Shown: positions 1 to 7,867, counted from the stretch's first letter. The stretch is 64,000 nt of DNA from Tissierellia bacterium (GCA_030538075.1 JAUNUQ010000008.1:1-64000), one strand, 5' to 3'. Notes: generated by a model from the sequence alone, not told the origin. Translations and numbers: made by a program.

Positions 1-171
1 TATAGCCCATCAGCCCCTTAAACTCCAACAAAACGGTTACAAAAGGCTAGAATATTATCTAACGGTTACAAATTTGTAATCTTTGATCGCCATTCCATGG
101 CTTTCTTGATTTGCAGTATTCAAGATCATTCGAAAGGCATTCATTTCTACAAAAAAAATTGCATTTGCCCC

Positions 172-200
172 TTGAATTATTCTCTGAGAATGGATAGAAT
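172..200 (+). promoter_or_regulatory. Promoter of the AraC-type gene with palindrome in spacer
   Basis: TTGAAT (172-177) and TAGAAT (195-200) are separated by 17 bp, a good sigma-A arrangement about 50 bp before the start codon. The spacer is almost filled by a perfect 13-bp palindrome (179-191, ATTCTC-T-GAGAAT), where a bound repressor would block polymerase. Further upstream a direct repeat AACGGTTACAAA occurs at 32-43 and 61-72. I see no other gene in 1-237. Confidence 0.55.
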
Positions 201-249
201 TATTTAGAAAGAAGTTTAAAATTTTTACGACTAACTATTGGAGCGTGGA

Positions 250-903
250 ATGTATAGAACGGAAATTGCATTTATAAAGGCAATACGAGAAAATGATTAT
301 TCAATTGCTTTGGAATCCTATGAACAAATCTTTGAAGAGATGATGAAGACCTGTACTGAGAGCAAGCGCCGGATTAAGAACTACCTGATCACCCTCAATG
401 CGATGATGTATCGAAGCTTTGAAGGCGAGGAGGACATACTTGAGAAACTCTACAAACAGCGTATTCGGTTCAACGACTCCCTAGAGGGCACGACGGATGA
501 AACGGAGATCAAGGATATTGGGATTTCCATGTTGGATTATTATATGGACATCTTCAATGGAAAATCCATCAAGACCGAAAATAATACCGTCAACCAGGCA
601 TTGAACCACATGAACAAAAACCTACATGAAAATCTGACGATTGGTGTAGTCGCCAGCGAAATTCACATCAGTAAGAGCTATTTATCCTCCTTGTTAGCGA
701 AGCATACAAGGGCGAGCTTCCCTGAATTATTGACCCAGATGCGGATTAGCACTGCGAAGAGACTCCTGCGAAATACGAATCTCTCGATATTGGATATCTC
801 CTATCGCTGCGGATTCAACAGCCAGTCCTACTTTTGTTCCACCTTTAAAAAACAGACGGGATATACCCCAACAGATTTTCGAGAAAACAAACACGAGAAG
901 TGA
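250..903 (+). CDS. AraC-family transcriptional regulator
   Basis: This 217-aa DNA-binding protein has a C-terminal AraC/XylS double helix-turn-helix (about residues 118-215), ending with the typical second-helix pattern ILDISYRCGFNSQSYFCSTFKK and GYTPTDFRE. The first ~110 residues are helical, charged and not a recognisable sugar-binding cupin, so the effector is unknown. An in-frame TTG lies at 238, but GGAG at 240-243 is correctly spaced for ATG 250, which I chose. The gene stands alone; its stop codon is inside a bidirectional terminator shared with the convergent PHP phosphatase gene. A palindrome inside its promoter suggests autoregulation or control by another repressor. Confidence 0.85.
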   Translation: MYRTEIAFIKAIRENDYSIALESYEQIFEEMMKTCTESKRRIKNYLITLNAMMYRSFEGEEDILEKLYKQRIRFNDSLEGTTDETEIKDIGISMLDYYMDIFNGKSIKTENNTVNQALNHMNKNLHENLTIGVVASEIHISKSYLSSLLAKHTRASFPELLTQMRISTAKRLLRNTNLSILDISYRCGFNSQSYFCSTFKKQTGYTPTDFRENKHEK

Positions 904-919
904 TCCACTTCTCGTGTTT
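889..919. terminator. Bidirectional intrinsic terminator
   Basis: A perfect 14-bp stem, AAACACGAGAAGTG paired with CACTTCTCGTGTTT around a 3-nt loop, has a T-rich flank on one side and an A-rich one on the other. It separates the convergent AraC and PHP genes and contains the AraC stop codon. Confidence 0.85.
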
Positions 920-924
920 TCTCT

Positions 925-1650
925 CTATAGGATTTCTAAGTCGCATTTTAAGAAATTTGCCAATTGGTCGATCTGATAATTCAGTACGAGTGCATCCGGG
1001 AATTGCAGTTCTTCCAAGAGCTGCTGAGCTTGGCTCATATCCCCAACTGCCGTATGGAAATGGGCATCGCTGGACATCAGGATGGGCAGATCATATTGGA
1101 TGCAGCACTCCAGCATCTGGATATAATTCTCTTTGCCCCCCTTACGAAAGGACTCGGGCTTTAAAGAGGAATTATTGACTTCTAATAGGATATTTCCGCG
1201 CTGCTTTGCCTCTCGAACGATCAGAGGATAGTCTACCGGGAACAGATCGTCATCCAAATGCCCGATGATGTCGATGCCTTCATTTTGGATGACGCCCAGG
1301 ATCGCTCTGGTGTTTTCCTCTTTGGAGCCAGGTGTCACACAGAGTCTGTGCAAACTGGCGATGGCATAGTCCACAATGGGTAGGATATCCTCTTCTGCAA
1401 TCGTCCCCTCATAGTCCATGATATTCGCTTCGATTCCATTCAAGACCCGCACTCCATCTACTACATCAGGTACCACTTTCTGGTTGTAGAAATAGAGTTT
1501 CTTCAGATTTTTGATGGCTCCATAGCCATGTTCACTGGTCCCATAGATCTTCAGGCCCTTTTTCTTGGCCTCTTGGATATTCTCCCCAATCGTACTATAT
1601 GCATGACCACAGGATAAGGTGTGGCAATGTAGATCCACTAGGTTTTTCAT
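925..1650 (-). CDS. PHP-domain phosphatase (YcdX type)
   Basis: This 241-aa protein is a single PHP domain of the YcdX/PolX-like family, metal-dependent (usually trinuclear zinc) phosphoesterases. Metal ligands are visible in order: DLHCH near the N-terminus, H in TSEHGYG (about 40), E in GIEAN (about 73), H in ASLHRL (about 101), H in IGHLDDD and the C-terminal SDAHFH. The physiological substrate of the family is not settled. The start has a GGAGG site 5 nt upstream. It follows tsaD by 8 nt and is the last gene of that operon. Confidence 0.85.
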   Translation of the reverse strand: MKNLVDLHCHTLSCGHAYSTIGENIQEAKKKGLKIYGTSEHGYGAIKNLKKLYFYNQKVVPDVVDGVRVLNGIEANIMDYEGTIAEEDILPIVDYAIASLHRLCVTPGSKEENTRAILGVIQNEGIDIIGHLDDDLFPVDYPLIVREAKQRGNILLEVNNSSLKPESFRKGGKENYIQMLECCIQYDLPILMSSDAHFHTAVGDMSQAQQLLEELQFPDALVLNYQIDQLANFLKCDLEIL

Positions 1651-1658
1651 ATTGCCTC

Positions 1659-2672
1659 CTATAAGCTTAAATTTGGGTACACACGCATCGCAAGATCCGA
1701 CTCGCGTCCACCTAGATAGTCATAATAGCCCTGGCAACCGATCATGGCGGCATTATCTGTACATAGCACGATCGGCGGAAAGAGCACTTGTGTATTCGTC
1801 TTGGATGCCCGCGTTGCCATGGCGTCCCGTAGTCCGCGGTTTGCCGCTACACCTCCGGAGACAACGAGTTTATCGTAGCCCAGAGTGTCCAATAGCCGAA
1901 AGGACTTGTCTACGAGCACATCGATCACAGCCTGCTGAAAGCTGGCCGCGACATCGGCGATGACGATGGGCTGCCCCTTCTGTCTGTGTTGGTGTACATA
2001 ATTGATCACCGCAGTCTTCAATCCACTAAAGGAGAAGTCGTAGGTCTGTTTGTCGATGATCACCCTGGGAAACTCAATGGCCTGTGGGTTGCCGGCAAAA
2101 TAGAGCCGATCGATCTGTGGCCCACCGGGATAGCCCAGTCCAAGGGTCCTGGCCACCTTATCAAAACACTCTCCCGCTGCGTCATCCCTCGTACGTCCAT
2201 GGATTATATAGCTCGTATAGTCTAATACTTCGATGAGATAGCTATGTCCCCCAGATACGACCAGACTCACAAAGGGCGGCTCCAGTTCGGGATAGGCGAT
2301 GTAATTAGCGCAGATATGTCCCTGCATATGGTTGACCCCCAGCAGGGGGATTCCCAGAGATAGGCTGATCGCCTTTGCAGCTGACACCCCTACGAGTATG
2401 GCGCCCACCAAACCCGGCCCCTTCGTGACTGCCACCGCATCCAAATCAGAAAAGCTGATCTTGGCTTCTCGAAGGGCTGCATCGATAATTCCGTTAATGG
2501 ACTCTAAGTGCAGCCTGGAGGCAATCTCAGGAACCACTCCACCAAAGACCTGATGATCCTCAATCTGCGAGGAGATGATATTGGCTCGGATCTCCCTGCC
2601 ATTCTCCATCACTGCAACAGAGGTCTCATCGCAGGAGGTCTCTATGGCGAGTATTGTGATATTTTCTTTCAA
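1659..2672 (-). CDS. tsaD: tRNA N6-threonylcarbamoyladenosine transferase TsaD
   Basis: TsaD (Kae1/Gcp family) transfers the threonylcarbamoyl group from TC-AMP to A37 of ANN-decoding tRNAs, working with TsaB and TsaE. It is an ASKHA-fold protein; seen are the N-terminal LAIETSCDETS, the metal-binding HMQGH, the nucleotide loop VVSGGHSYL and a C-terminal CTDNAAMIG. Length (337 aa) is normal. AGGAGG directly abuts ATG 2678, giving no spacing, whereas TTG 2672 is 6 nt from it, so I prefer TTG; the choice adds or removes only two residues. Partner genes tsaB and tsaE lie just upstream in the same operon. Confidence 0.95.
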   Translation of the reverse strand: MKENITILAIETSCDETSVAVMENGREIRANIISSQIEDHQVFGGVVPEIASRLHLESINGIIDAALREAKISFSDLDAVAVTKGPGLVGAILVGVSAAKAISLSLGIPLLGVNHMQGHICANYIAYPELEPPFVSLVVSGGHSYLIEVLDYTSYIIHGRTRDDAAGECFDKVARTLGLGYPGGPQIDRLYFAGNPQAIEFPRVIIDKQTYDFSFSGLKTAVINYVHQHRQKGQPIVIADVAASFQQAVIDVLVDKSFRLLDTLGYDKLVVSGGVAANRGLRDAMATRASKTNTQVLFPPIVLCTDNAAMIGCQGYYDYLGGRESDLAMRVYPNLSL

Positions 2673-2682
2673 TCCCATCCTC

Positions 2683-3141
2683 CTAATGTTCCTCTAGTTC
2701 CAACCACATGATATAGGCATCTTCTCCGACATCTCGATAATAGCCCTTGCGAATTGCAGACACTTCAAAGCCGTGCTTCTCATATAGCCCGATTGCCACT
2801 TCGTTCGTCCTTCGCACTTCAAGGGTCAATCTGTTCACAGCATGCTCTTTTGCCAATCCGATCAACTGATCAAGGAGTAGATTCCCCAGCCCCTTCCCGC
2901 GATAATCCTCATGGATGGCAATATTCATAATATGTCCTTCATCGCCGACGACCCATAGACCAAAATAGCCGATGATCGCATTCGACTGTGTATCGATCAT
3001 CACAAGGTATTTTGCCAGCTTATTCTCCGTGATCTCCTTCAGGATTCCCTGTCTCGACCAAGGAGTCGTGAAGGACCTCTTTTCTATTTCATGAACCTGG
3101 GGCACATCGGCTTCTTCCATTGGCCTAAAATGGACTTCCAT
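2683..3141 (-). CDS. rimI: Ribosomal protein S18-alanine N-acetyltransferase RimI
   Basis: This 152-aa GNAT acetyltransferase is of the RimI type. The acetyl-CoA loop is seen as EDYRGKGLGNLL (about residues 78-89), followed by LEVRRTNEVAIGLYEKHGF typical of RimI. It overlaps the end of tsaB by 17 bp and precedes tsaD by 10 bp, the usual Firmicute order tsaE-tsaB-rimI-tsaD. In this context RimI may also act on proteins other than S18; the sequence cannot tell. The start has GAGGAA upstream. Confidence 0.93.
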   Translation of the reverse strand: MEVHFRPMEEADVPQVHEIEKRSFTTPWSRQGILKEITENKLAKYLVMIDTQSNAIIGYFGLWVVGDEGHIMNIAIHEDYRGKGLGNLLLDQLIGLAKEHAVNRLTLEVRRTNEVAIGLYEKHGFEVSAIRKGYYRDVGEDAYIMWLELEEH

Positions 3142-3832
3142 TGTTCTTCCTCATTTCCAGTTCCCGTTGCGCCTGGGATTTGCGTACATAATTTGGATGG
3201 ATGATATCAAATTCACTCGGTTGTTTCGCCTTGTATTTCCGCTCTGCCAGATAGCAGATCTGTTTAGCGAAACAGCTATTCTGCATCGGCAGAGAGATCC
3301 TAGCTTGATGGAGTGAATCGATCTGTTCCCGATATGCCGCTGCGATCTCTCCGAGAAAGACCATGGGTTCCTTTACTTCCTTTAATTGTGCAAACAGATC
3401 CTCTGACTCAATCAGATCATCCCCGTCCAGGGATATTGGAATATCTCCTTCCCATCGATACTCTCCATAGTATACCCTTCCACCACGAGCATCCAATAAG
3501 GGGATCAGGAGCCCTCTATCTGGAAGACCACAGGCCAACGCCTGTAGTGTTGACACGCCATAGATTGGCTTTTGAAAGACCTGCGCCATTGTCTTGGCCA
3601 CAGTCATGCCAATTCGTATGCCTGTAAAGGATCCCGGCCCTACGGACACGGCAAACACATCCACATCTGCCGGCGTCATGCCAAGACCATGCAGCATGTA
3701 TTCGATCATCGGCACCAAGCTCTCACTATGTGTTTTTTCTTGATTTAAATTAAAATCCGCCAAGATGATTCCATCCTCCATCAAGGCGGTGCTGGACATC
3801 ATGGTAGATGTGTCAATTGACAGGATATTCAT
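3125..3832 (-). CDS. tsaB: tRNA threonylcarbamoyladenosine biosynthesis protein TsaB
   Basis: TsaB is the inactive paralogue of TsaD that scaffolds the TsaBDE complex for t6A synthesis. The 235-aa protein opens with ILSIDTSTMMSS and has the family signature VSVGPGSFTGIRIG (about residues 62-75). It lacks the metal-binding HMxGH of TsaD, as expected. Start ATG 3832 overlaps the tsaE stop by 20 bp, suggesting translational coupling. Confidence 0.95.
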   Translation of the reverse strand: MNILSIDTSTMMSSTALMEDGIILADFNLNQEKTHSESLVPMIEYMLHGLGMTPADVDVFAVSVGPGSFTGIRIGMTVAKTMAQVFQKPIYGVSTLQALACGLPDRGLLIPLLDARGGRVYYGEYRWEGDIPISLDGDDLIESEDLFAQLKEVKEPMVFLGEIAAAYREQIDSLHQARISLPMQNSCFAKQICYLAERKYKAKQPSEFDIIHPNYVRKSQAQRELEMRKNNGSPF

Positions 3833-4286
3833 CAGTTAACCTCTCGATCAATTTCTCAAATCGGCCTGCAGGATCACGGAGGATGATCCGTCGATCTCCC
3901 CTCTCCCCAACCTCAATCTCCATCTCCAAACGCTGCTTCGGCAAATACGAAGGGGTCCTTGTACTCCATTCGATCAAGGTGATGGAATCCTCAGGGTAAA
4001 AATAGTCTTCAAATTCGAAGCTCTCTAACTCCTCTTCCGACTCCAATCGGTACAGATCCAAATGATTGAGCTTCCTGTCACCCTCGTAGATATTTACGAG
4101 GCTGAAAGTGGGAGATACCGCCTCTTGGGAGGTGTGAAGGGCCCTTGCGATCATCTGTACTAGGGTGGTCTTACCAGCGCCGAGCTGCCCGTCCAAGGTG
4201 ATGACATCCCCTTCTCGCAACATTGCTGCCAGAAGGTTTCCAAAAACCTGCATCTCTTCTATTGTATCTAATTGTATGCGTATCAT
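3813..4286 (-). CDS. tsaE: tRNA threonylcarbamoyladenosine ATPase TsaE
   Basis: TsaE is the P-loop ATPase of the t6A complex. The Walker A motif GQLGAGKTT (about residues 32-40) and the following SPTFSLVNIYEG and LDLYRLES are diagnostic. The open frame extends upstream to 4430, but GAGGTG lies 4 nt before ATG 4286, giving a normal 157-aa protein (MIRIQLDT). Between this start and the preceding gene sits a long hairpin (4310-4353). Confidence 0.95.
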   Translation of the reverse strand: MIRIQLDTIEEMQVFGNLLAAMLREGDVITLDGQLGAGKTTLVQMIARALHTSQEAVSPTFSLVNIYEGDRKLNHLDLYRLESEEELESFEFEDYFYPEDSITLIEWSTRTPSYLPKQRLEMEIEVGERGDRRIILRDPAGRFEKLIERLTDEYPVN

Positions 4287-4309
4287 AGTCACCTCTATTA
4301 CATAAGGAA

Positions 4310-4353
4310 AAGTGCTGTAATTAACACGAAGCTCCGTGTTAAAGACAGCACTT
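4310..4353 (-). terminator. Long two-part hairpin upstream of tsaE
   Basis: AAGTGCTGT pairs with ACAGCACTT and, inside, AACACG pairs with CGTGTT, with a 4-nt internal loop on each arm. On the minus strand it is followed by a short TTTTCC. It lies between the CD1247-like gene and tsaE, so it may be a weak terminator or an attenuating structure for the tsa genes. Confidence 0.5.
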
Positions 4354-4473
4354 ATCGATATGGTTCCACTACATCCCGTAATCAGTTTGCTCGTATCCGA
4401 TTCCCTTCTCATCGACAATACAAAAAGCATATGGGATTGCGTAATTCTTTGCAGATACCATGGTCTGCTGTCC

Positions 4474-4875
4474 TTACTGATTTTCTCCTTCGCCGGCTTC
4501 GTCTGCTGCTTGTTCCGGTGCAGGAGGGACAGCTCGCTCTTCTTCGTCTTCCTCCAGATCCACTTCCGTTGCCTCAGTTATATACAAGTAGTCTTCATCT
4601 TCATCATCATCGTAGAAGTCATCATCCTCATCTGAATAATAGAAATCTTCGATGGACTCATAGGCATCTTCAACATGTGAAAGATCTTCATCTAGCAGGT
4701 CTACATATCCTTCCAAATACTCCTGTCCGTATTGCAATTCCGATAATTCTTCAGACATCAGTTCCAGGAGTTCGATCATCTCGTTGATCAGTCTGCCTTC
4801 TTTCGAGTTCTTTTCGAGCTTAAAGCCCTCCGATAAGCCCTTAATATAGGCCACCTTCTCATAAAGATTTTCCAC
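4474..4875 (-). CDS. Acidic CD1247-N-terminal-domain-like protein
   Basis: This is a 133-aa cytoplasmic protein of unknown function. Residues 1-75 match my recollection of the clostridial CD1247 N-terminal domain (VAYIKGLSEGF, EGRLINEMIELLELM, ELQYGQEYLEGYVDLLDEDLSHVED). The rest is extremely acidic (a DDDFYDDDEDEDY stretch) and ends in a low-complexity tail. Relatives often carry a C-terminal zinc ribbon; there is no cysteine here. Start is GTG with GAGGAGG 7 nt upstream. It is the first gene after a good promoter and probably leads the tsa operon. Confidence 0.75.
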   Translation of the reverse strand: MENLYEKVAYIKGLSEGFKLEKNSKEGRLINEMIELLELMSEELSELQYGQEYLEGYVDLLDEDLSHVEDAYESIEDFYYSDEDDDFYDDDEDEDYLYITEATEVDLEEDEEERAVPPAPEQAADEAGEGENQ

Positions 4876-4908
4876 TTTCTTGCCTCCTCACTTTCTTAAG
4901 CTAATACA

Positions 4909-4937
4909 ATTATATCAGTAAGAAAAGCTTTAAACAA
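4909..4937 (-). promoter_or_regulatory. Promoter of the CD1247-tsaEB-rimI-tsaD-PHP operon
   Basis: On the minus strand TTGTTT (4937-4932) and TATAAT (4914-4909) are spaced by 17 bp, about 35 bp upstream of the GTG start at 4875. Confidence 0.75.
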
Positions 4938-4967
4938 GACCAGAAGAGTGGGAGTGGCCAGGAGGCA

Positions 4968-5582
4968 TCATTTTTTCAATATCGGGGACAAGCGCTTGTA
5001 GAGAACAGTGGTCAAAACGGCGGTCAATAGTCCCTTGACCAGGTTAAAGGGCGCGATGGAAAAGACCATCAGGGATTTGAAGTCCTTCACCAAGGGATTC
5101 ACTTCTCGTACGGCATTTGCAAATTCATCCAAACTGATCCCCATCAGCTTTCCATACAGCGGAAATATCACGAAGTAATTGCTGATCGTGGCGGTGACCG
5201 CCATGGCGATGACGCCGATTGCCATGGCGAATATGGCATTTCGAAAGGTCCTTCGCCTTTGATAGATAAAGCCTGCAGTCACTACCAAGGCAGAGGATAC
5301 GATGATATTTGATATCTCCCCCACATATTGGGTCGTCGTACCCGACATCATCAGCTTCAATACGATCTTTAACAGGATGACGAAAAAACCCGCCACCGGT
5401 CCCATGGAGAAGGACGCCAATAAGCCGGGCATCTCCGATACATCCAAGTCCATAAAGGACGGTGCAAAGAATATCGGCATGCGTACGAGCATTAGCAGAA
5501 AAGCAATTACTCCCAGGACTGCGATCTTCACCAGTTGGTGTACATTCATCTTAGAATGCACCACTTCATTTCTTCCATTCAT
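4968..5582 (-). CDS. ribU: Riboflavin ECF transporter S component RibU
   Basis: RibU is the riboflavin-binding membrane subunit of an energy-coupling-factor transporter; it docks to a shared EcfA-A'-T module not in this window. The 204-aa protein has about six hydrophobic segments and the family patterns DVSEMPGLLASFSMGPVAG, KLMMSGTTT and the C-terminal APFNLVKGLL. An FMN riboswitch with its own terminator precedes it, which strongly supports riboflavin as substrate. Start ATG 5582 has AGGAGG 8 nt upstream. Confidence 0.95.
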   Translation of the reverse strand: MNGRNEVVHSKMNVHQLVKIAVLGVIAFLLMLVRMPIFFAPSFMDLDVSEMPGLLASFSMGPVAGFFVILLKIVLKLMMSGTTTQYVGEISNIIVSSALVVTAGFIYQRRRTFRNAIFAMAIGVIAMAVTATISNYFVIFPLYGKLMGISLDEFANAVREVNPLVKDFKSLMVFSIAPFNLVKGLLTAVLTTVLYKRLSPILKK

Positions 5583-5611
5583 TTCTCTTTCCTCCTATTT
5601 GAAATAGGGAC

Positions 5612-5636
5612 AAAAAATGCCCCTCTTCGGGGCATT
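5612..5636 (-). terminator. Riboswitch expression-platform terminator
   Basis: AATGCCCC-GAAGA-GGGGCATT followed by a run of T on the minus strand. It lies between the FMN aptamer and ribU, so FMN binding would favour premature termination. Confidence 0.9.
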
Positions 5637-5659
5637 AAATATCGAGTGGATATTTAAGT

Positions 5660-5766
5660 ATCTTCTTTCATCCAGACTATACTGTCGGTTTCGGAATTGC
5701 ACCGAATCGGCCAAATGGCTCGCGGACTTTACCGCCGGTGAGGAATTACACCTCGCCCTGAAGATG
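5660..5766 (-). ncRNA. FMN riboswitch (RFN element)
   Basis: Read on the minus strand the aptamer shows the conserved blocks CTTCAGGGCGAGGTG, ACCGGCGGT, CCGCGAGCC, GAATTCCG-like stems and GACAGTATAGTCTGGATGAA, ending in AGAAGATA. Order and spacing match the RFN element. It controls ribU through the terminator at 5612-5636. Confidence 0.97.
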
Positions 5767-5771
5767 ATTTT

Positions 5772-5800
5772 ATTATAGCATGCTATAAGGATTCTTACAA
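5772..5800 (-). promoter_or_regulatory. Promoter of the ribU riboswitch transcript
   Basis: TTGTAA (5800-5795) and TATAAT (5777-5772) lie 17 bp apart on the minus strand, also with TGC just before the -10. The predicted start falls at the first base of the FMN aptamer. Confidence 0.85.
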
Positions 5801-5919
5801 GCCATTCACTTGGAGGGGATTTAACCTGCTTTTTTCATTGCCATGATAGAATGATCCAATACAGTCCATTGGCTTCATAGAATCGTCCAAACTATGTAGA
5901 CCGTTGAAAGGAGAAAAAG

Positions 5920-6885
5920 ATGCGTAAAATCCTAATCATCCTACTACTTGCGCTGGGTATCACCTTTATTGTCCTATCCCAGACCATGTCCTCTGAGCCG
6001 GATCCGAAGAGTCTCGATATCGTAACCCATCCAGAAGAAGTGCCCAGTCCTCCAGATGAGAGGACAGAAGTATCAGCAACCGAAGAAAAGCCCATCTCTG
6101 AGGCGGTAAATATGGTCGAGCAGCAGGTCGCAGAAGAGAATGGGACAGCTGAGATCGATCTTACGACACCGGTCATATCCGTCGAAGAGCTCCCCTATAG
6201 CCTTGATTTCACACTGGGCGTTGATGATTGGCATGTGGCCAGCATGATTTTTGTCAATAATGGGGATTACACGGTCCAAGAATATGTACTGGAGTGTTTG
6301 AATAAGAGCAGCAATGATAAGAACTACTTCTCCGCCTATGATACGGTTCTGCCCAATGAGACCTCTCCAAAGGTCAATTTACATGTTCAGGACCCTCAAT
6401 TCCTCGAGTCCTTGCAGCCTTTAATCCTCCGCTACAATGTCCTAGTCGAGGAGAAGATCTACGCCATAAAATACGATTTTAAGACCGATGAGTACCAGAT
6501 CATCCTCCACGCCCTCCCAGAGGATGTCCCGTCTCCAGTAAAGGTGGATCAAATCCCCTACTCCGTCCAGATCACGCCCACGACGGAATTTGAATTGCCA
6601 TGGGCTCTTCTCACCTATACCAATGAGAGTGATGCTGAGATTTCAAACTATAATCTGGTGATGCATCTTCTGGACAGCAACGAGAAGAGCTACTTTAGCC
6701 TCTCCGATACCGTTCTCCCCGGAGAAACCAGTTCCAATCTGCGTTCAACTGCACCGGAGTCTGGCCTCCTGGAGGATATGCTGCCCCTAGAGATCAATTA
6801 TCGCGTCAAAACCAAGGATGGCGATACCTTTCAGGTCATGTATGACTATAAGCTGCAAAAATACCGAAGCTATCCAGTTAACTAG
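5920..6885 (+). CDS. Secreted/anchored protein with two copies of one domain
   Basis: I do not recognise this 321-aa protein. Residues 1-25 form a hydrophobic N-terminal signal or anchor without a lipobox cysteine. Residues 26-80 are a Pro/Glu-rich linker. Two repeats of about 105 residues follow (about 90-200 and 208-318), each starting (L/I)PYS, with Y(F)SxYDTVLPNETS or YFSLSDTVLPGETS in the middle, and a closing YDFKTDEYQ or YDYKLQKYR. The predicted beta-strand pattern suggests a beta-sandwich facing the outside. AAAGGAG precedes the ATG. It stands alone, before the convergent tRNA-Pro gene. Confidence 0.75.
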   Translation: MRKILIILLLALGITFIVLSQTMSSEPDPKSLDIVTHPEEVPSPPDERTEVSATEEKPISEAVNMVEQQVAEENGTAEIDLTTPVISVEELPYSLDFTLGVDDWHVASMIFVNNGDYTVQEYVLECLNKSSNDKNYFSAYDTVLPNETSPKVNLHVQDPQFLESLQPLILRYNVLVEEKIYAIKYDFKTDEYQIILHALPEDVPSPVKVDQIPYSVQITPTTEFELPWALLTYTNESDAEISNYNLVMHLLDSNEKSYFSLSDTVLPGETSSNLRSTAPESGLLEDMLPLEINYRVKTKDGDTFQVMYDYKLQKYRSYPVN

Positions 6886-6978
6886 TCTCCATTTTACTGA
6901 GATCAATTTTATTAGCAGCTCTTTTTTCATAACAAGCACTCCAGAGAGGCGAACCACAAAATGCGTATGCTCTTCATA

Positions 6979-7019
6979 CCAAAAGAGATCTATGGATGAT
7001 ATCCATAGATCTCTTTTGG
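6979..7019. terminator. Perfect 19-bp inverted repeat downstream of tRNA-Pro
   Basis: CCAAAAGAGATCTATGGAT and its exact complement flank a 3-nt loop. On the minus strand the stem begins with the CC of the encoded CCA end of tRNA-Pro. It probably terminates the tRNA transcript, and from the other side the 5920-6885 gene; a classical T-run outside the stem is missing. Confidence 0.65.
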
Positions 7020-7093
7020 TCGGGGTGAGAGGATTCGAACCCCCGGCCCCATGGTCCCAAACCACGTGCGCTACCAAACTGCGCTACACCCCG
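7017..7093 (-). tRNA. tRNA-Pro (TGG)
   Basis: On the minus strand a full cloverleaf is visible: acceptor CGGGGTG/CACCCCG, D-arm GCGCAGTTTGGTAGCGC, anticodon loop TTTGGGA with anticodon TGG, T-arm GGGGGTTCGAATCCTCT, discriminator A and an encoded CCA. The 77-nt length is normal. It is a single tRNA gene with its own promoter. Confidence 0.97.
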
Positions 7094-7108
7094 ACGAGCT
7101 ACCAATAC

Positions 7109-7137
7109 ATAATACTCGAACTAAAAAATGATTGCAA
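7109..7137 (-). promoter_or_regulatory. tRNA-Pro promoter
   Basis: TTGCAA (7137-7132) and TATTAT (7114-7109) with a 17-bp spacer on the minus strand, about 15 bp before the tRNA 5' end. Confidence 0.75.
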
Positions 7138-7264
7138 CTCCAGAATTCACGTAATATTTCCGAATTAATATATAATTTCTCGTTTTATCACGATATATCT
7201 CCTATTTTCTGCAAATTAAAATTATGTTAAATCAAATCTCTATGGTTTTTTCAGGAATACAAGG

Positions 7265-7270
7265 TATAAT
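7265..7270 (+). promoter_or_regulatory. -10 box for the ECF S component
   Basis: TATAAT stands 17 bp before ATG 7288; the -35 is poor. The leader would be only about 10 nt, so no riboswitch fits here. Confidence 0.5.
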
Positions 7271-7287
7271 AGTTTCGGAGGTAATCT

Positions 7288-7824
7288 ATGAGAACTTTAA
7301 GAATTCGAGAAATTACGATGATGGGTCTTTCCATCGCGCTGACTACAATCGGCACCATGGTCATCCAGATACCAATTCCCGCCACCAATGGTTACATCCA
7401 TGTGGGAGACGGTATACTGTTGATTGTAGCCGTCACTTTGGGAGCGAGAGCGGGATTTATCGCCGGTGGAATTGGCTCTGCATTGGCAGACATTTTGACG
7501 GGCTACACCATATGGGCGCCCTTCACCTTGATCATCAAGGGACTGATGGGCTATATTATGGGGCGAATCGCCAGTCCTTCTGGAGAGCCTTCTCCTCTTG
7601 TGACAAAAAGAGGCCTCTTTGGCGCTTGCTTAGCTGCTGCTTGGATGGTCATCGGATATTATGTCAGCGAAGCCATTTTGACGAGTAGTCTGCAAGTCCC
7701 CATCTTTGCCATCCCCTGGAACTTCATACAGGGCATTGGCGGCATCATCATCTACACTTTAGTCGGCTCTCTCCTATCCAAGGCAAATATCATGAGAGGC
7801 GAGCGAGAACGAAAAACCAATTGA
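7288..7824 (+). CDS. ECF transporter S component (substrate unassigned)
   Basis: This 178-aa membrane protein has about five or six hydrophobic segments and belongs to the ECF S-component superfamily (PF07155-like). Typical features are the N-terminal MMGLSIALTTIGTMVIQIP, IHVGDG, GARAGFIAGGIGSALADILTGY and a C-terminal PWNFIQGIGG. Related proteins (HmpT/PdxU-like) take up small vitamins or pyrimidine precursors, but I cannot assign the substrate. CGGAGG lies 7 nt before ATG 7288. It is monocistronic, ending in a bidirectional terminator. Confidence 0.85.
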   Translation: MRTLRIREITMMGLSIALTTIGTMVIQIPIPATNGYIHVGDGILLIVAVTLGARAGFIAGGIGSALADILTGYTIWAPFTLIIKGLMGYIMGRIASPSGEPSPLVTKRGLFGACLAAAWMVIGYYVSEAILTSSLQVPIFAIPWNFIQGIGGIIIYTLVGSLLSKANIMRGERERKTN

Positions 7825-7830
7825 TCAAAG

Positions 7831-7867
7831 ACAAAACCCAAGCCAGTAAATTGGTAGCTTGGGTTTT
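7831..7867. terminator. Bidirectional intrinsic terminator
   Basis: AAAACCCAAGC pairs with GCTTGGGTTTTT and an inner CCA/TGG extends the stem. T-runs exist in both directions. It separates the S-component gene from the convergent ABC permease gene. Confidence 0.85.

Noticed and set aside
4272..4787. Plus-strand His/Leu-rich 171-aa frame opposite the CD1247-like gene
   Set aside because: Its composition is the complement of the acidic Asp/Glu codons of the real gene.
7094..7287. Riboswitch upstream of the second ECF S component
   Set aside because: The -10 box is only 17 bp from the start codon, so the transcript has no leader to hold one.
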